Notes under the pieces: model-generated | Told to the model about the DNA's origin: nothing | The model's database searches: none | Seen by the model: the letters and a program-made list of their open reading frames with translations, nothing else | Translations under genes and position numbers: made by a program | Shown here: positions 43,461 to 52,304 of the stretch, piece by piece | Layout: every line of letters starts with the position of its first letter | Numbering within the stretch: position 1 is the first letter of the stretch | NCBI RefSeq assembly: GCF_029255125.1 | Contig: NZ_JAPUVR010000128.1 | Location: 1-61,612 of the forward strand | Reading direction: 5' to 3' | Length of the DNA stretch: 61,612 nucleotides | Source of the DNA: Accumulibacter sp. | GTDB lineage: Bacteria > Pseudomonadota > Gammaproteobacteria > Burkholderiales > Rhodocyclaceae

Positions 43461-44270
43461 TCAGCTTGCGGTGGTGGACGGCGCGTCCTCTTCGACGACC
43501 AGATCGCGGTAGGCGTGCCAGGTCGCGTGCCCGACCAGCGGAATCGTTACGATCAGGCCGAGAAAGAGCGTGGCAAAGCCGATCGCGCCAAGAAGCGCGA
43601 TGCATGCTGCCCAGAGCAGCATCGGCAGCGGATTGCGGCCGCAGGCAAACAGGCTGGCGATCGCGGCGGTGATCGCGTCGGTCTTGCGGTCGAGCATCAG
43701 CGGCATGGCGATGACGCTGATCATGAAGACGAAGATGGCGAAGAAGCCGCCGACGCCAAAGTACGCGATCGCGAAGTCGGCTTGCTCGAAGGTCAGGACG
43801 GTACGCACCACGTCGGCGAAAGTCGGCAGGCCGCCGGTGAAGAAGAGCGCGAAGACGACGATCGAGGCGCGTGCCCAGACGAGCAGGACGACCGCCAGGA
43901 CGGCGGCGAAGAGGCCGACGTTGGCCAGGTTCGGTCGCCAGGCGGCGAGCGTCGGCCCGAGGTGGGGCGGCTGCTCGCCGCGTTCGATGCGCCGGCTGAG
44001 ATCGGACACGCCGAGCGTCAGGAAGGGTCCGAGGAGCAGAAAGCCGGTCGTCAGACCAGCGAACAGGGCGTAGGCGTGTGAAAAAACGGCGTGCATCAGC
44101 CAGCCGCAGGCGGCGTAGGCAGCGCCATAGAAAAGACTGGCTGGACTGGACTGGCAGAAATCGCGCCAAGCGGCACGCAGCCAGCGCGGAATGGCGCTGA
44201 CTTCGATGCGGCGAATCTGCGGGAAGCGGCTGGCGGCCGCAGTGCTGCTTGCTGCATTCTCTTCGCTCAT
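43461..44270 (-). CDS. DUF2189 multi-spanning membrane protein
   Basis: 269 residues, about six membrane spans. AAWRDFCQSSPASLFYGAAYA, FLLLGPFLTLGVSDLSRRIE and GFATLFLGLIVTIPLVGHATWHAYRDLV match the DUF2189 family of unknown function, found in many proteobacteria. Convergent with the upstream binding protein (28 nt apart). Confidence 0.82.
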   Translation of the reverse strand: MSEENAASSTAAASRFPQIRRIEVSAIPRWLRAAWRDFCQSSPASLFYGAAYAACGWLMHAVFSHAYALFAGLTTGFLLLGPFLTLGVSDLSRRIERGEQPPHLGPTLAAWRPNLANVGLFAAVLAVVLLVWARASIVVFALFFTGGLPTFADVVRTVLTFEQADFAIAYFGVGGFFAIFVFMISVIAMPLMLDRKTDAITAAIASLFACGRNPLPMLLWAACIALLGAIGFATLFLGLIVTIPLVGHATWHAYRDLVVEEDAPSTTAS

Positions 44271-44401
44271 CCCTGTCTACCCTCCGTCTTTGAAATTGTA
44301 ATGGAATGGATCAGCAATCAATCGTAACATGCCGGTCAAGCGGCAAACACTTGGCGCCGCCGGTCCCGTAGCGGGACGACCTACTTCTTTGGGGGAATCG
44401 A

Positions 44402-44629
44402 ATGGAAGGCCTTCTGCTGTTGTTGGGGCGAGCTGCTGGCGTGCTCGGGCTGCTCGTCTGTGTCGTCGCCGGTGCGGTGCGGCTGTCCGGCAGCTTCTAC
44501 CTCGCCGGTTTTCAGGTAGGGACTCTGCTGCAGACCGGTATCGGGCTGGTCGTTGTCGCTTGCTTCCTGTTGCTGCTGGTTGCGACCGGCTCCGGTCGGA
44601 GCAATGGCGCAGGGCGTTGGCGCGGCTGA
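44402..44629 (+). CDS. Small two-span membrane protein
   Basis: 75 residues. GGGGGAA lies at good distance before the ATG. Two hydrophobic stretches (LLLLGRAAGVLGLLVCVVAGAV and LLQTGIGLVVVACFLLLLVA). Unknown function. A GTCCCG-TAG-CGGGAC hairpin lies about 25 nt upstream. Divergent from the DUF2189 gene. Confidence 0.6.
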   Translation: MEGLLLLLGRAAGVLGLLVCVVAGAVRLSGSFYLAGFQVGTLLQTGIGLVVVACFLLLLVATGSGRSNGAGRWRG

Positions 44630-44739
44630 TCGACCGGTGGGCGGGGGAAGGCGGGCGGAACACGGTCGAATGCAGCGGCCGACGCCCGCCAAGTCGGCGC
44701 GAGGCCCCCGTCCACGCACTCAGTCGGCCACCCTCGGCC

Positions 44740-45387
44740 TCATTCGGCGTCGGCTTGCCTGGCTGGCGCTGCTTGCTGGAACGCGGGCAACTGCTCGCAG
44801 GCCTCGACGATGCGGCGTATGGTCGGCAGCGCCTCGAGCGGGCAGTCGAAGCGGCGCGCATTGAATACCTGCGGGACCAGGCAGCAGTCGGCCAGGGTTG
44901 GCGTTTCGCCATGACAGAAGGTGCCGGTTGCCGCATGTCCGGCGAGCAATCGCTCGACCGCCGCCAGTCCCTGGCTCACCCAGTGCCGATACCAGGCGTT
45001 TTTCTGCTGCTGGCTGGCAGCGAAGTGGTCGCCAAGGTAGTTCAATACGCGCAGGTTGTTGATCGGGTGAATGTCGCAAGCGATGGTTTGGGCGATCGCG
45101 CGCACCCGCGCGCGCTCCCAGGCGGATGAGGGGAGGAGTGGCGGTAGCGGCTGCGTCTCGTCGAGGTACTCGATGATCGCCAGCGACTGGCTGAGCACGC
45201 CGGCCTCGCTTTCCAGCACCGGCACCGTGCCCAGCGGGCTCTTCAGGCGGTAAGCTGCCTGGTTCTGTTCGCCGCCGGCGCGCAACAGATGGATCGGTAC
45301 CGCTTCCCACGCCAGACCCTTCAAGTTGAGCGCACAGCGCACACGGTAGGCGGCCGAGCTACGGAAGTAGGTGTAGAGCTTGAGCAT
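44740..45387 (-). CDS. maiA: Maleylacetoacetate isomerase (zeta-class GST)
   Basis: 215 residues. MLKLYTYFRSSAAYRVRCALN has the SSxxxR active-site motif; NLKSPLGTVPVLE-like and QSLAIIEYLDET are the glutathione site; the C-half has NNLRVLNYL and PTLADCCLVPQVFNARRF. Acts in tyrosine/homogentisate degradation, cis-trans isomerisation using glutathione. No hmgA/fahA neighbour here. Confidence 0.9.
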   Translation of the reverse strand: MLKLYTYFRSSAAYRVRCALNLKGLAWEAVPIHLLRAGGEQNQAAYRLKSPLGTVPVLESEAGVLSQSLAIIEYLDETQPLPPLLPSSAWERARVRAIAQTIACDIHPINNLRVLNYLGDHFAASQQQKNAWYRHWVSQGLAAVERLLAGHAATGTFCHGETPTLADCCLVPQVFNARRFDCPLEALPTIRRIVEACEQLPAFQQAAPARQADAE

Positions 45388-45848
45388 GGCTTATCCGGAA
45401 ATCATCGTTGCGCCGAGTACGCATTATCGCCTGAGTGGTGGGCACGATCTACGCAGCCAGTAGGTCGTTCGACGACCGGCAGTCCTGCGCGGGGCAGACG
45501 CCTGAGGCGACGAACTTCATAGGCCTCGCGTCGGCCAGGCGAGCCGCGGCGTAAGGCATGGTAAAGAGGCTCGGGCGATTCGTCGGCGCTGCGCCGGCGC
45601 GAACTGGCCGGGCTCCTTTTGTCGAAGAGCGTTGGCTGTCCGAACAAGCCGGGCCGGCTTTGCCGATCACTGGCGCGATGTGGCGATCGACTTGAAGTTG
45701 CGCTACATTGCGTCATCTCCGTTCGGTGGCGGCAGCCGCCAGTCCCGCGCGGACAGCGTTTGCCGCAGCCCGCCGGAACGTCCGTAGCGGTGTCGGACAG
45801 TGCCAGCGGCGCGCCCCCAAGATCGCCAGAGTGTCAGGAGGAAAGCTC
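45388..45848. other. Intergenic region between maiA and the MscS gene, no recognised gene
   Basis: About 460 nt. A perfect short palindrome GGTCG-TTCGA-CGACC lies near 45464. Open frames on the - strand (for example 45449-45670) have coding-like composition (RPSLFTMPYAAARLADARP) but no clear ribosome-binding site or known domain. Could be an interspersed repeat or a decayed gene. Confidence 0.35.
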
Positions 45849-47378
45849 GTGGAAGGAATGCTCTCGAGGATGTTGGCGTACTTCTGGCTGTCCGAAACGA
45901 AGTTCGTCATTGCGTTCTTTGTCATCGTGACGCTTCTTTCCTTGCGCTTCCTGCCCAACGAAAAGAAGCGTATCGGGAAGACGGTGGCGATCTTCCTGAT
46001 CTGTGTCGGTGGACAGGTCGGCGCTGCCTTGCTCGAAGCGCTCGACTATTCGCGCATGGCGCTGATGGCGCACCAGTTTTTCATCATCGGTTCGGGAATG
46101 GCTTTCTTCAGCCTGGTCGCGCGCTTCCTGTACCGGGTGGTGTTGCCACGCGCCGGGCTTGTCCTGCCGCGGATCGCCGAGGACATCATCCTGCTCGTCA
46201 TCTATGGCGCGTTCATCATGGCCCGTCTGCACCTGATTGGCCTCGATCCGGCAAGTCTGTTGACGACCTCGGCGGTGATTACCGCCGTGCTGGCCTTTTC
46301 GATGCAGGATACCCTGGGCAACATTCTCTCCGGGGTTGCGCTGCAACTCGACAACTCGCTGCAGACGGGTGACTGGATACGCCTTGACGACCTGAGTGGC
46401 CAGGTGACGCAGATTCGCTGGCGGCAGACGACGATCCGCACGCGCAACGGTGAACTGGTTGTCGTTCCGAACAGTCAGTTGATGAAGGGGCGCTTCGTCG
46501 TCTTTGGCCGTGTCGATCGGAAGGACTGGCCCTGGCGCCGTTGGGTGTGGTTCAACGTCACCTACGATTCGCCGCCAGCGCAGGTCATTCGCAACGTCGA
46601 AAAGACGATCGGTACGGCCGAGATTCCCAATGTCGCGCGCGACCCGGCACCGACCTGTGTGCTGATGGACTTTGGTGCGGGCTACGCGCGCTATGCGCTG
46701 CGTTACTGGATGCTTGATCCGCAACCCGATGATCCGACCGATTCGGCGGTACGTGTGCATGTGCTTGCCGCCCTGCAACGCGCCGGCATGCAGTTGGCGG
46801 TGCCCGGCCAGTCGGTACATGTGACCAAGGAGAACGATGCCTATCGGCAATCCGTGCGCCGACGCGACATTGAGCGGCGCGTGCTTGACCTGCGCAAGGT
46901 CGAGCTGTTTGCGCGCCTGCAGGAAGAGGAACTGCGTACGGTGAGCGAGCATCTGGTCGATGCGCCATTCGCTGCCGGCGACATCATCTACCATCAGGGC
47001 GATGCAGCGCACTGGCTGTACCTCCTGGCGAGCGGCGAGGCCGAGGTGTGGATCGACTTTCCCGGTCAGCCGCGACAACTCTTCCGGACGATCCAGGCGG
47101 GCCAGACGTTCGGCGAGCGCGGTGTGCTGACCGGTGAGGCGCGTCGCGACACGGTCGTTGCCAAGACCGACGTCTTCTGCTACCGCCTCGACCAGGCGAC
47201 GCTGGAGGAGTTGATCCGCTCGCGGCCGCAGATTGCCGAAGCGATCGCCGAGATCCTCTGGCGGCGCGAGCTTGCCATCGACAGCTTTACCAGCCAGTTT
47301 CTCGACGCGCCGCTGGCGGACGCACCCGCCCCGAAGTCCGGGATGCTCGACAAGATCAAGGATTTTCTCGGTTTGTGA
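45849..47378 (+). CDS. MscS-type mechanosensitive channel with C-terminal cyclic-nucleotide-binding domain
   Basis: 509 residues. GTG start with AGGAGG 7 nt upstream. About five spans in residues 10-165; the pore helix region is SAVITAVLAFSMQDTLGNI, followed by the MscS beta domain (GDWIRLDDLSGQVTQIRWR, VVVPNSQLMKG). Residues about 375-490 are a cNMP-binding domain (AAGDIIYHQGDAAHWLYLL, FGERGVLTGEARRDTVV). This matches the bCNG class of MscS relatives. The phosphate-binding cassette has RRD in place of the usual R[ST]A, so ligand binding needs checking. Confidence 0.9.
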   Translation: MEGMLSRMLAYFWLSETKFVIAFFVIVTLLSLRFLPNEKKRIGKTVAIFLICVGGQVGAALLEALDYSRMALMAHQFFIIGSGMAFFSLVARFLYRVVLPRAGLVLPRIAEDIILLVIYGAFIMARLHLIGLDPASLLTTSAVITAVLAFSMQDTLGNILSGVALQLDNSLQTGDWIRLDDLSGQVTQIRWRQTTIRTRNGELVVVPNSQLMKGRFVVFGRVDRKDWPWRRWVWFNVTYDSPPAQVIRNVEKTIGTAEIPNVARDPAPTCVLMDFGAGYARYALRYWMLDPQPDDPTDSAVRVHVLAALQRAGMQLAVPGQSVHVTKENDAYRQSVRRRDIERRVLDLRKVELFARLQEEELRTVSEHLVDAPFAAGDIIYHQGDAAHWLYLLASGEAEVWIDFPGQPRQLFRTIQAGQTFGERGVLTGEARRDTVVAKTDVFCYRLDQATLEELIRSRPQIAEAIAEILWRRELAIDSFTSQFLDAPLADAPAPKSGMLDKIKDFLGL

Positions 47379-47570
47379 GGGGGTGCTTGCAATGCGCCTG
47401 ACGAATCCGGTGCGCAGCGCAGTGATGCCGCTGGCGGGCAGTGCTTCTGGCCCGGCGAGTCGCGGCCCGTTGTGCGCAGTTTTGGCCAGGGTCGGTCAAC
47501 CGGGCGGATCAGGCTGGCGTTGTCTTCTTTTCGCTTGACCGTTTGTCCACCTGTTCGCCGGAAAACCCCT

Positions 47571-47861
47571 ATGAAACCTCTGCTTGCTCTCGGCTTTGCC
47601 GGCCTGAGCGTACTATCCTCGTCAGCCCTGGCGGCAGACCTAAGCGTCAGCATCCCGGGCGTTCGTATTCAAAGCGGTGGCACAACGATCAGCATCGGTG
47701 AGCGCGACCGGCGCGGCTATTACTGGGACGGCAGAACCTGGCGCGACCCCGTCTATTGGGAGAAGAATCACGGCAAGGCGCAGCCACCCGCGGGGCAAGG
47801 ACCGGCGCAGGGACGCGGCCACCACTGCCCACCCGGTCAGGCGAAGAAGGGCAATTGCTGA
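47571..47861 (+). CDS. DUF2502 (YpeC-like) secreted protein
   Basis: 96 residues. Signal peptide ending SSSALA (cleavage after 21). The mature part ISIGERDRRGYYWDGRTWRDP matches the DUF2502 motif, then a Gly/Pro/Gln tail ending HHCPPGQAKKGNC. Function unknown; in enterobacteria ypeC is an envelope protein. Terminal cysteines could form a disulfide. Confidence 0.75.
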   Translation: MKPLLALGFAGLSVLSSSALAADLSVSIPGVRIQSGGTTISIGERDRRGYYWDGRTWRDPVYWEKNHGKAQPPAGQGPAQGRGHHCPPGQAKKGNC

Positions 47862-47886
47862 GCCCCGGTCGCCCGGGCTGCGCTGA

Positions 47887-48963
47887 TCAGAGTTGCAGAT
47901 GGCCGGCGTAGCCGGTCATTTCCAGGTAGCCGCGGCCGTTGAAGCTGCCTTCCAGCTTGACCAGTCCTTCCCAGTAGGTCAGCGGAGTCGGGCGGCTGGT
48001 CGATAGTTCCTGATCGTCGAGAAGTGGCAGCGTGCGCAGCACGTGCGCACCGAGACGGATCTCCAGCTCGACCGGATAGCGCGCCGCACTGCGCGGCGAC
48101 GACCAGAAGCGGCGCGGCGTGAAGCTCAGCGATCGGTCGTCGAAACGGTGCACCAGGCCATCCGCTTGGCGCCAGGCGGCGTGTGCGAAGACGGTCGATC
48201 CTTGCCGATCACGCAGGCGGAAAGCCATCAGAGCGCCACCGTCGGCCAGGTTGATACCGACCCAATCCCAGCCGACGGCAGCGCCGCCGAGGATGGCGGT
48301 TGACCACTCGTGATCAAACCAGGCGCGTCCGCTTGCCGCGTGCCGGCGGCCGTCGAGGATCAGCGTTCCCGTGGTCTGCAATTGCGGCCAGCTCACGTAG
48401 TAGCTGGCCAGGCCAGGTACGTGTCCCTTGCGCGAGTAGCCGTCGTCGCCCTGCAGCATTGGCGGCTGCGTCGGCTCCAGGATGAGTTCGTACGCGAAGT
48501 TTGCACTGTGCATGCGCAGACGGAAGATCTCGCCGCTGCTGCGCCCTTCGCGCGCAAGTTGCCAGGCGCCGATGTGCACGTCGCAATCGCTGGTTGAAAA
48601 GCCAGCGCCGAGATTGGCCCGCGCGCTGCGTTCGCTATGCCGCAGGCGGTCACCGGGCAGGCTGAGGGCGGCGTGCGCGAAAAGGATCTGGCTCGGCGCG
48701 AGCGGTGAGTGCAAGTTTTCGGCGATTCCCGGGCGGCTGCGAAAGAACGTCAACTGAAAGCCGATGTCGGCGCGTGGAGTATCGAGCGCGCCAGTCACGT
48801 ACCACCATTCGGTACGAAACTCGGGGTGAGCGCCGTGGTCGCGCGGGAAAATCAGCCGATGCCCGGGGACGACCGCAGGGTAGGGCGAAACCGTCGTCGG
48901 GCTGGCGGCGCGCGCCAGCGCAGGTAGCAGAAGGGCGCAGCGCAGGAAGTTTCGGCGGGACAA
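47887..48963 (-). CDS. AttH/CrtC-like Tat-exported protein
   Basis: 358 residues from the TTG at 48963, chosen because it begins with the Tat motif SRRNFLRC followed by a hydrophobic stretch and lies 17 nt after the permease stop; no ATG fits. Family features: RDHGAHPEFRTEWWYVTGAL, FFRSRPG, WFDHEWST and GWDWVGINLADGGALMAFR. CrtC/AttH-type lipocalin-like fold. Adjacent to an FtsX-type ABC transporter, as in the AttEFGH system, so it likely acts in the periplasm with that transporter. The substrate is unknown; hydratase activity is not implied. Confidence 0.82.
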   Translation of the reverse strand: MSRRNFLRCALLLPALARAASPTTVSPYPAVVPGHRLIFPRDHGAHPEFRTEWWYVTGALDTPRADIGFQLTFFRSRPGIAENLHSPLAPSQILFAHAALSLPGDRLRHSERSARANLGAGFSTSDCDVHIGAWQLAREGRSSGEIFRLRMHSANFAYELILEPTQPPMLQGDDGYSRKGHVPGLASYYVSWPQLQTTGTLILDGRRHAASGRAWFDHEWSTAILGGAAVGWDWVGINLADGGALMAFRLRDRQGSTVFAHAAWRQADGLVHRFDDRSLSFTPRRFWSSPRSAARYPVELEIRLGAHVLRTLPLLDDQELSTSRPTPLTYWEGLVKLEGSFNGRGYLEMTGYAGHLQL

Positions 48964-48980
48964 GGCGGCCTGTCTTTCGG

Positions 48981-51485
48981 CTATTGGGCGTCGGCCAGGA
49001 TCTGCGCCAACGGCAATCGCGTCGCTTGGCGGGCGGCGTAGCGACTGGCGACGGTGGCGGCGGCGAGGGTCAGCGCAGCGCCGGCGAGGGCGCTTGGCCA
49101 GGGCACGCTGAGCGTCATACGCCAATGAAAAGCCTGTGGATTGATGACGTAGGTCAGCACTGCACCAATCGCGATCCCGCAGGCAAGACCGATCAGCAAG
49201 CCGACGAGCGCGATCAGCACACCCTCGAGAATGACCGCCTGGCTGAGCATATGGCGGTCGAAGCCAAGTGCGCCGAGCGTTGCCAGTTCGCGCGCGCGCA
49301 GCCAGACATTGGCGGCGAGCGTGACCGCCAGGCCGAACAGGCCGATCAGCATGGCAGCCGCCTCGAGCGCATGCGTCACGGCAAAGCTCTGGTCAAAGAT
49401 CGACAGGCTCAACTGACGGATTTCGCCGGCATCGGCTACCTCGCAACCAAACCTGGCGGCGAGCGGCGCCAGCCAGGCAGCGGCCGTGGCGCTGTGCCCG
49501 GCTTGCGGCCAGAGCGCCAGGTCGCTCGCCGCGAAGCGGCCGCCCAAACGCTCGTAGTCGCTGCGGCTGATGACGATGGCACCGAACTGGCGCACGTAAT
49601 CGCGCCAGACACCGCCAATGAAAACCTCGATCTCGCGTCCGAGGAGCGGCAGGCGCACGCGCTGACCGCTGTGCAGCCGGTAGAGCTCCTGCGTGGCTTC
49701 GCTGATCCAGACGACCGGCTGCGTCGGTGGCGGTTGGCTGACGGCTCCGGTAAAAGGCAAGCGAGCTTCGGGCTGGTCACGATCAATCTCGCGCACGATC
49801 AAGGCGACGTTCGGCCGCTGCACGTCGAGCGCTAGCGCGGCGTGCATCGTTTGCTCGAAGCGGGCGAACGGCGAATCAGGCTGGCGCAGTGCGGCGAGCA
49901 GCTCATCCGGCAACGGGGTTGCCTTGCCGCGGAGATAGAGCGGTGCCGGCAGCACCTCGTCCAGCCAACGGTCGACAGCGAGGCGAAAGCTGGAAACCAT
50001 GGTGACCATGCTGATCGTCAGGGCGAAGCTGACGATCAGGCCGCTCGCCGCGACCTGGGCGAGCAGCGGTGCTTGCGCGACGTTCTGCAAGGCGATGCGC
50101 TGGTGCGCGGCGAGCGGCAGTTCGGCGCCGGCGGCGAAAACCCGCTGCGTCAGCCAGGGTGCCGCGGTAATTCCCATCACAAGAAGCAGGGCAATCGACG
50201 CATAGCCGGCGAGCGGCAGATCGCCGACAGGCGGCAACTGCGCCAGACCATATGCCAGCACGCCGAGGACCGTGGGCAGCCACAGGTGTCGCGCACTGCT
50301 GCTTGCCGTTTCCTCGGCGAAGCCGCTTTTCAGCGCTTGCGCCAGATCCTGCTGGCGATTCAGCCAGGCCGGATAAGCTGCGCCGGCCAGACTGGCGGCG
50401 CAGCCTAGCGCCAGGAAGCCGAGCGCAGGAAGCGGGCGAGCGATAATCGTCGGTGCGCTGCCGGAAAAGTAGCCACCGCCGAGGTCGCCGCCCAGCGTCT
50501 GGGTGAACGCGGTGGCCAGCGCATGGCCCAGTGCCAGTCCGAGCAGTGCGCCGGGCAGGCCGATCGCCAGCGCCTCGCCGAGGATCTGCAGCATCAGTCG
50601 GCGCGGTGACAGTCCGAGTACGCCGAGCAGGGCGAACTGGCTCGCCCGCTGGGCGACCGCCGTCAGTTGGTTTGCGAAGACGAGGAAGGCGCCAGTCAGC
50701 AGCGCGACGAGGGCAAGTACGTTGAGATTCACCCGGTAGGCGCGTGACAGGTTGGAAACACGCGCGCTGTCATCGTCGTCGCTGCGGATCAGCAGGTCGC
50801 TCGGCAGTCGCTCGGCCAGCGCCTGGCGCCAACGCGTGGCATCGACGCCAGGGGCAAGGCGGATACGTGCTTCGCCGACCCCGGCCGGCGGGCCGAAATG
50901 CGCTTGCACCCAGGCGATGTCGGCGACCAGGAGCAAGTCGCCCGGGCGGCTGCCTGGTAGTTGGCCGGCGAGTACTGCCGGCCAGCGCGAATTGCCCCGC
51001 CACAGGCTCAGGTGATCGCCCGGGGCGAGCGCCAGTTTGGCAAGCAGCGCCGGTGAGGCATAGACGCCGCCATCCAGAATGGCGCGGCTGGCCTGGGCCT
51101 CGCGTCCTTCCGGCAGGAGCGCCGGCATCACCGCAGGTGCGCTGAACACATCGAGGCCGATCAGGCGGACGGGCAGCGCGTGCTGGTCGACCCGGACGCG
51201 TACTTCGATGACCGGTGCGACGACGAGTACAGCCGGATCGCGGGTCAGTTCTTCGACGAGTGCGAGCCCGACGCTGCCGGTCGTGTCGCGTGGCGCAACA
51301 ATGGCATCGGGCTCGCCCTGCACGCTGCGCATCGCCTGGCGAAAGTCGGCCAACGCGGTGTCGTTGATCAGGTGGATGGCGTAGCCAAGCGCGACGCCAA
51401 GCGCGATGGCGAGCAGCGAGAGCAGGCTGGTGGTGCGCCGGCGGGCGAACTGCGCGGCGATCAGCCAAGCGGCCAACGTGTTCAC
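48981..51485 (-). CDS. FtsX-type ABC transporter permease (AttFG/YbbP-like)
   Basis: 834 residues, GTG start overlapping the ATPase stop (GTGA). N-terminal TM (AAWLIAAQFARRRTTSLLSLLAIALGV), large periplasmic part, two FtsX modules with three spans each, and the last helices GVLIALVGLLIGLACGIAIG. The layout resembles LolC/MacB-type mechanotransmission permeases doubled in one chain (YbbP). Works with the 51482-52144 ATPase. Confidence 0.9.
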   Translation of the reverse strand: MNTLAAWLIAAQFARRRTTSLLSLLAIALGVALGYAIHLINDTALADFRQAMRSVQGEPDAIVAPRDTTGSVGLALVEELTRDPAVLVVAPVIEVRVRVDQHALPVRLIGLDVFSAPAVMPALLPEGREAQASRAILDGGVYASPALLAKLALAPGDHLSLWRGNSRWPAVLAGQLPGSRPGDLLLVADIAWVQAHFGPPAGVGEARIRLAPGVDATRWRQALAERLPSDLLIRSDDDDSARVSNLSRAYRVNLNVLALVALLTGAFLVFANQLTAVAQRASQFALLGVLGLSPRRLMLQILGEALAIGLPGALLGLALGHALATAFTQTLGGDLGGGYFSGSAPTIIARPLPALGFLALGCAASLAGAAYPAWLNRQQDLAQALKSGFAEETASSSARHLWLPTVLGVLAYGLAQLPPVGDLPLAGYASIALLLVMGITAAPWLTQRVFAAGAELPLAAHQRIALQNVAQAPLLAQVAASGLIVSFALTISMVTMVSSFRLAVDRWLDEVLPAPLYLRGKATPLPDELLAALRQPDSPFARFEQTMHAALALDVQRPNVALIVREIDRDQPEARLPFTGAVSQPPPTQPVVWISEATQELYRLHSGQRVRLPLLGREIEVFIGGVWRDYVRQFGAIVISRSDYERLGGRFAASDLALWPQAGHSATAAAWLAPLAARFGCEVADAGEIRQLSLSIFDQSFAVTHALEAAAMLIGLFGLAVTLAANVWLRARELATLGALGFDRHMLSQAVILEGVLIALVGLLIGLACGIAIGAVLTYVINPQAFHWRMTLSVPWPSALAGAALTLAAATVASRYAARQATRLPLAQILADAQ

Positions 51486-52144
51486 CGCAGACCCTCGGCG
51501 GTCAGCGTCAGAATGCGGTCGCAGCGCATGGCAAGCGGCTGCGAGTGGGTGACGATCAGCGCGGCCGCCTGCTCTGCACGCACCTGCGCGAGCAGCAGCG
51601 AGAGGATTTCGCCAGCGGTGCGCGGGTCGAGATTGCCGGTCGGCTCATCGGCAAGAATCAGGCCCGGCTTATGCACCAGCGCACGGGCGATGGCTACGCG
51701 CTGCAATTCCCCGCCGGAAAGCGTTGCCGGCCGTCGGAGCGCGAAGCCGCTCAGGCCGACGCGGGCGAGCAGCGCTTCGATGCGCTGCGCGCGTTCGTTC
51801 GCCGCGACGCCGCCAAGCAGCAGCGGCACCGCGATGTTCTGTTCGACGCTGAGCGTCGGCAGGATGTGAAATGCTTGGAAGACGAAGCCAATCTGACGCG
51901 CGCGTAGCGCGGCACGCCCTGCCGGGTCAAGGCGGACGATGTCGGTTTGCGCGCGGCCGATGCGTATCGCGCCCGTTTCCGGGGTGTCGAGGCCGGCAAT
52001 GCAGTTGAGCAACGTACTCTTGCCGATTCCCGATTCGCCGACCAGGGCAACGATTTCGCCGGCTGCGACGGCAAAGGAGAGACTGCTGAACACCGGGCGA
52101 GCAGCGCCGGAATGGCGTTTGGCGAGATCGGCAACGCTCAGCAC
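51482..52144 (-). CDS. ABC transporter ATPase (LolD/YbbA-like)
   Basis: 220 residues. Walker A GESGIGKST, Q-loop FVFQAFHILPTLSVEQN, signature LSGGELQRVAIARAL, Walker B LILADEPTGNLD and the switch histidine in VTHSQ. The Type VII (LolD/MacB) class, paired with an FtsX-type permease, fits a role in moving lipids or peptides within the envelope rather than import. Confidence 0.93.
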   Translation of the reverse strand: MLSVADLAKRHSGAARPVFSSLSFAVAAGEIVALVGESGIGKSTLLNCIAGLDTPETGAIRIGRAQTDIVRLDPAGRAALRARQIGFVFQAFHILPTLSVEQNIAVPLLLGGVAANERAQRIEALLARVGLSGFALRRPATLSGGELQRVAIARALVHKPGLILADEPTGNLDPRTAGEILSLLLAQVRAEQAAALIVTHSQPLAMRCDRILTLTAEGLR

Positions 52145-52304
52145 TGCGCGCTCGCTTGGCGGCTGGCCAGATCTTGGTCGGAGGCGAGCGCGTCGTCGGT
52201 CATCCGGTCGGTTAAAGCCGCGGCGCGCCGCGGGTTTTCAGGCCCGGTTGAGCGTGGCGCGGGGCAGCAGGGGAACACGCCCATCGCCGCTGGGCTTGCG
52301 GTCC

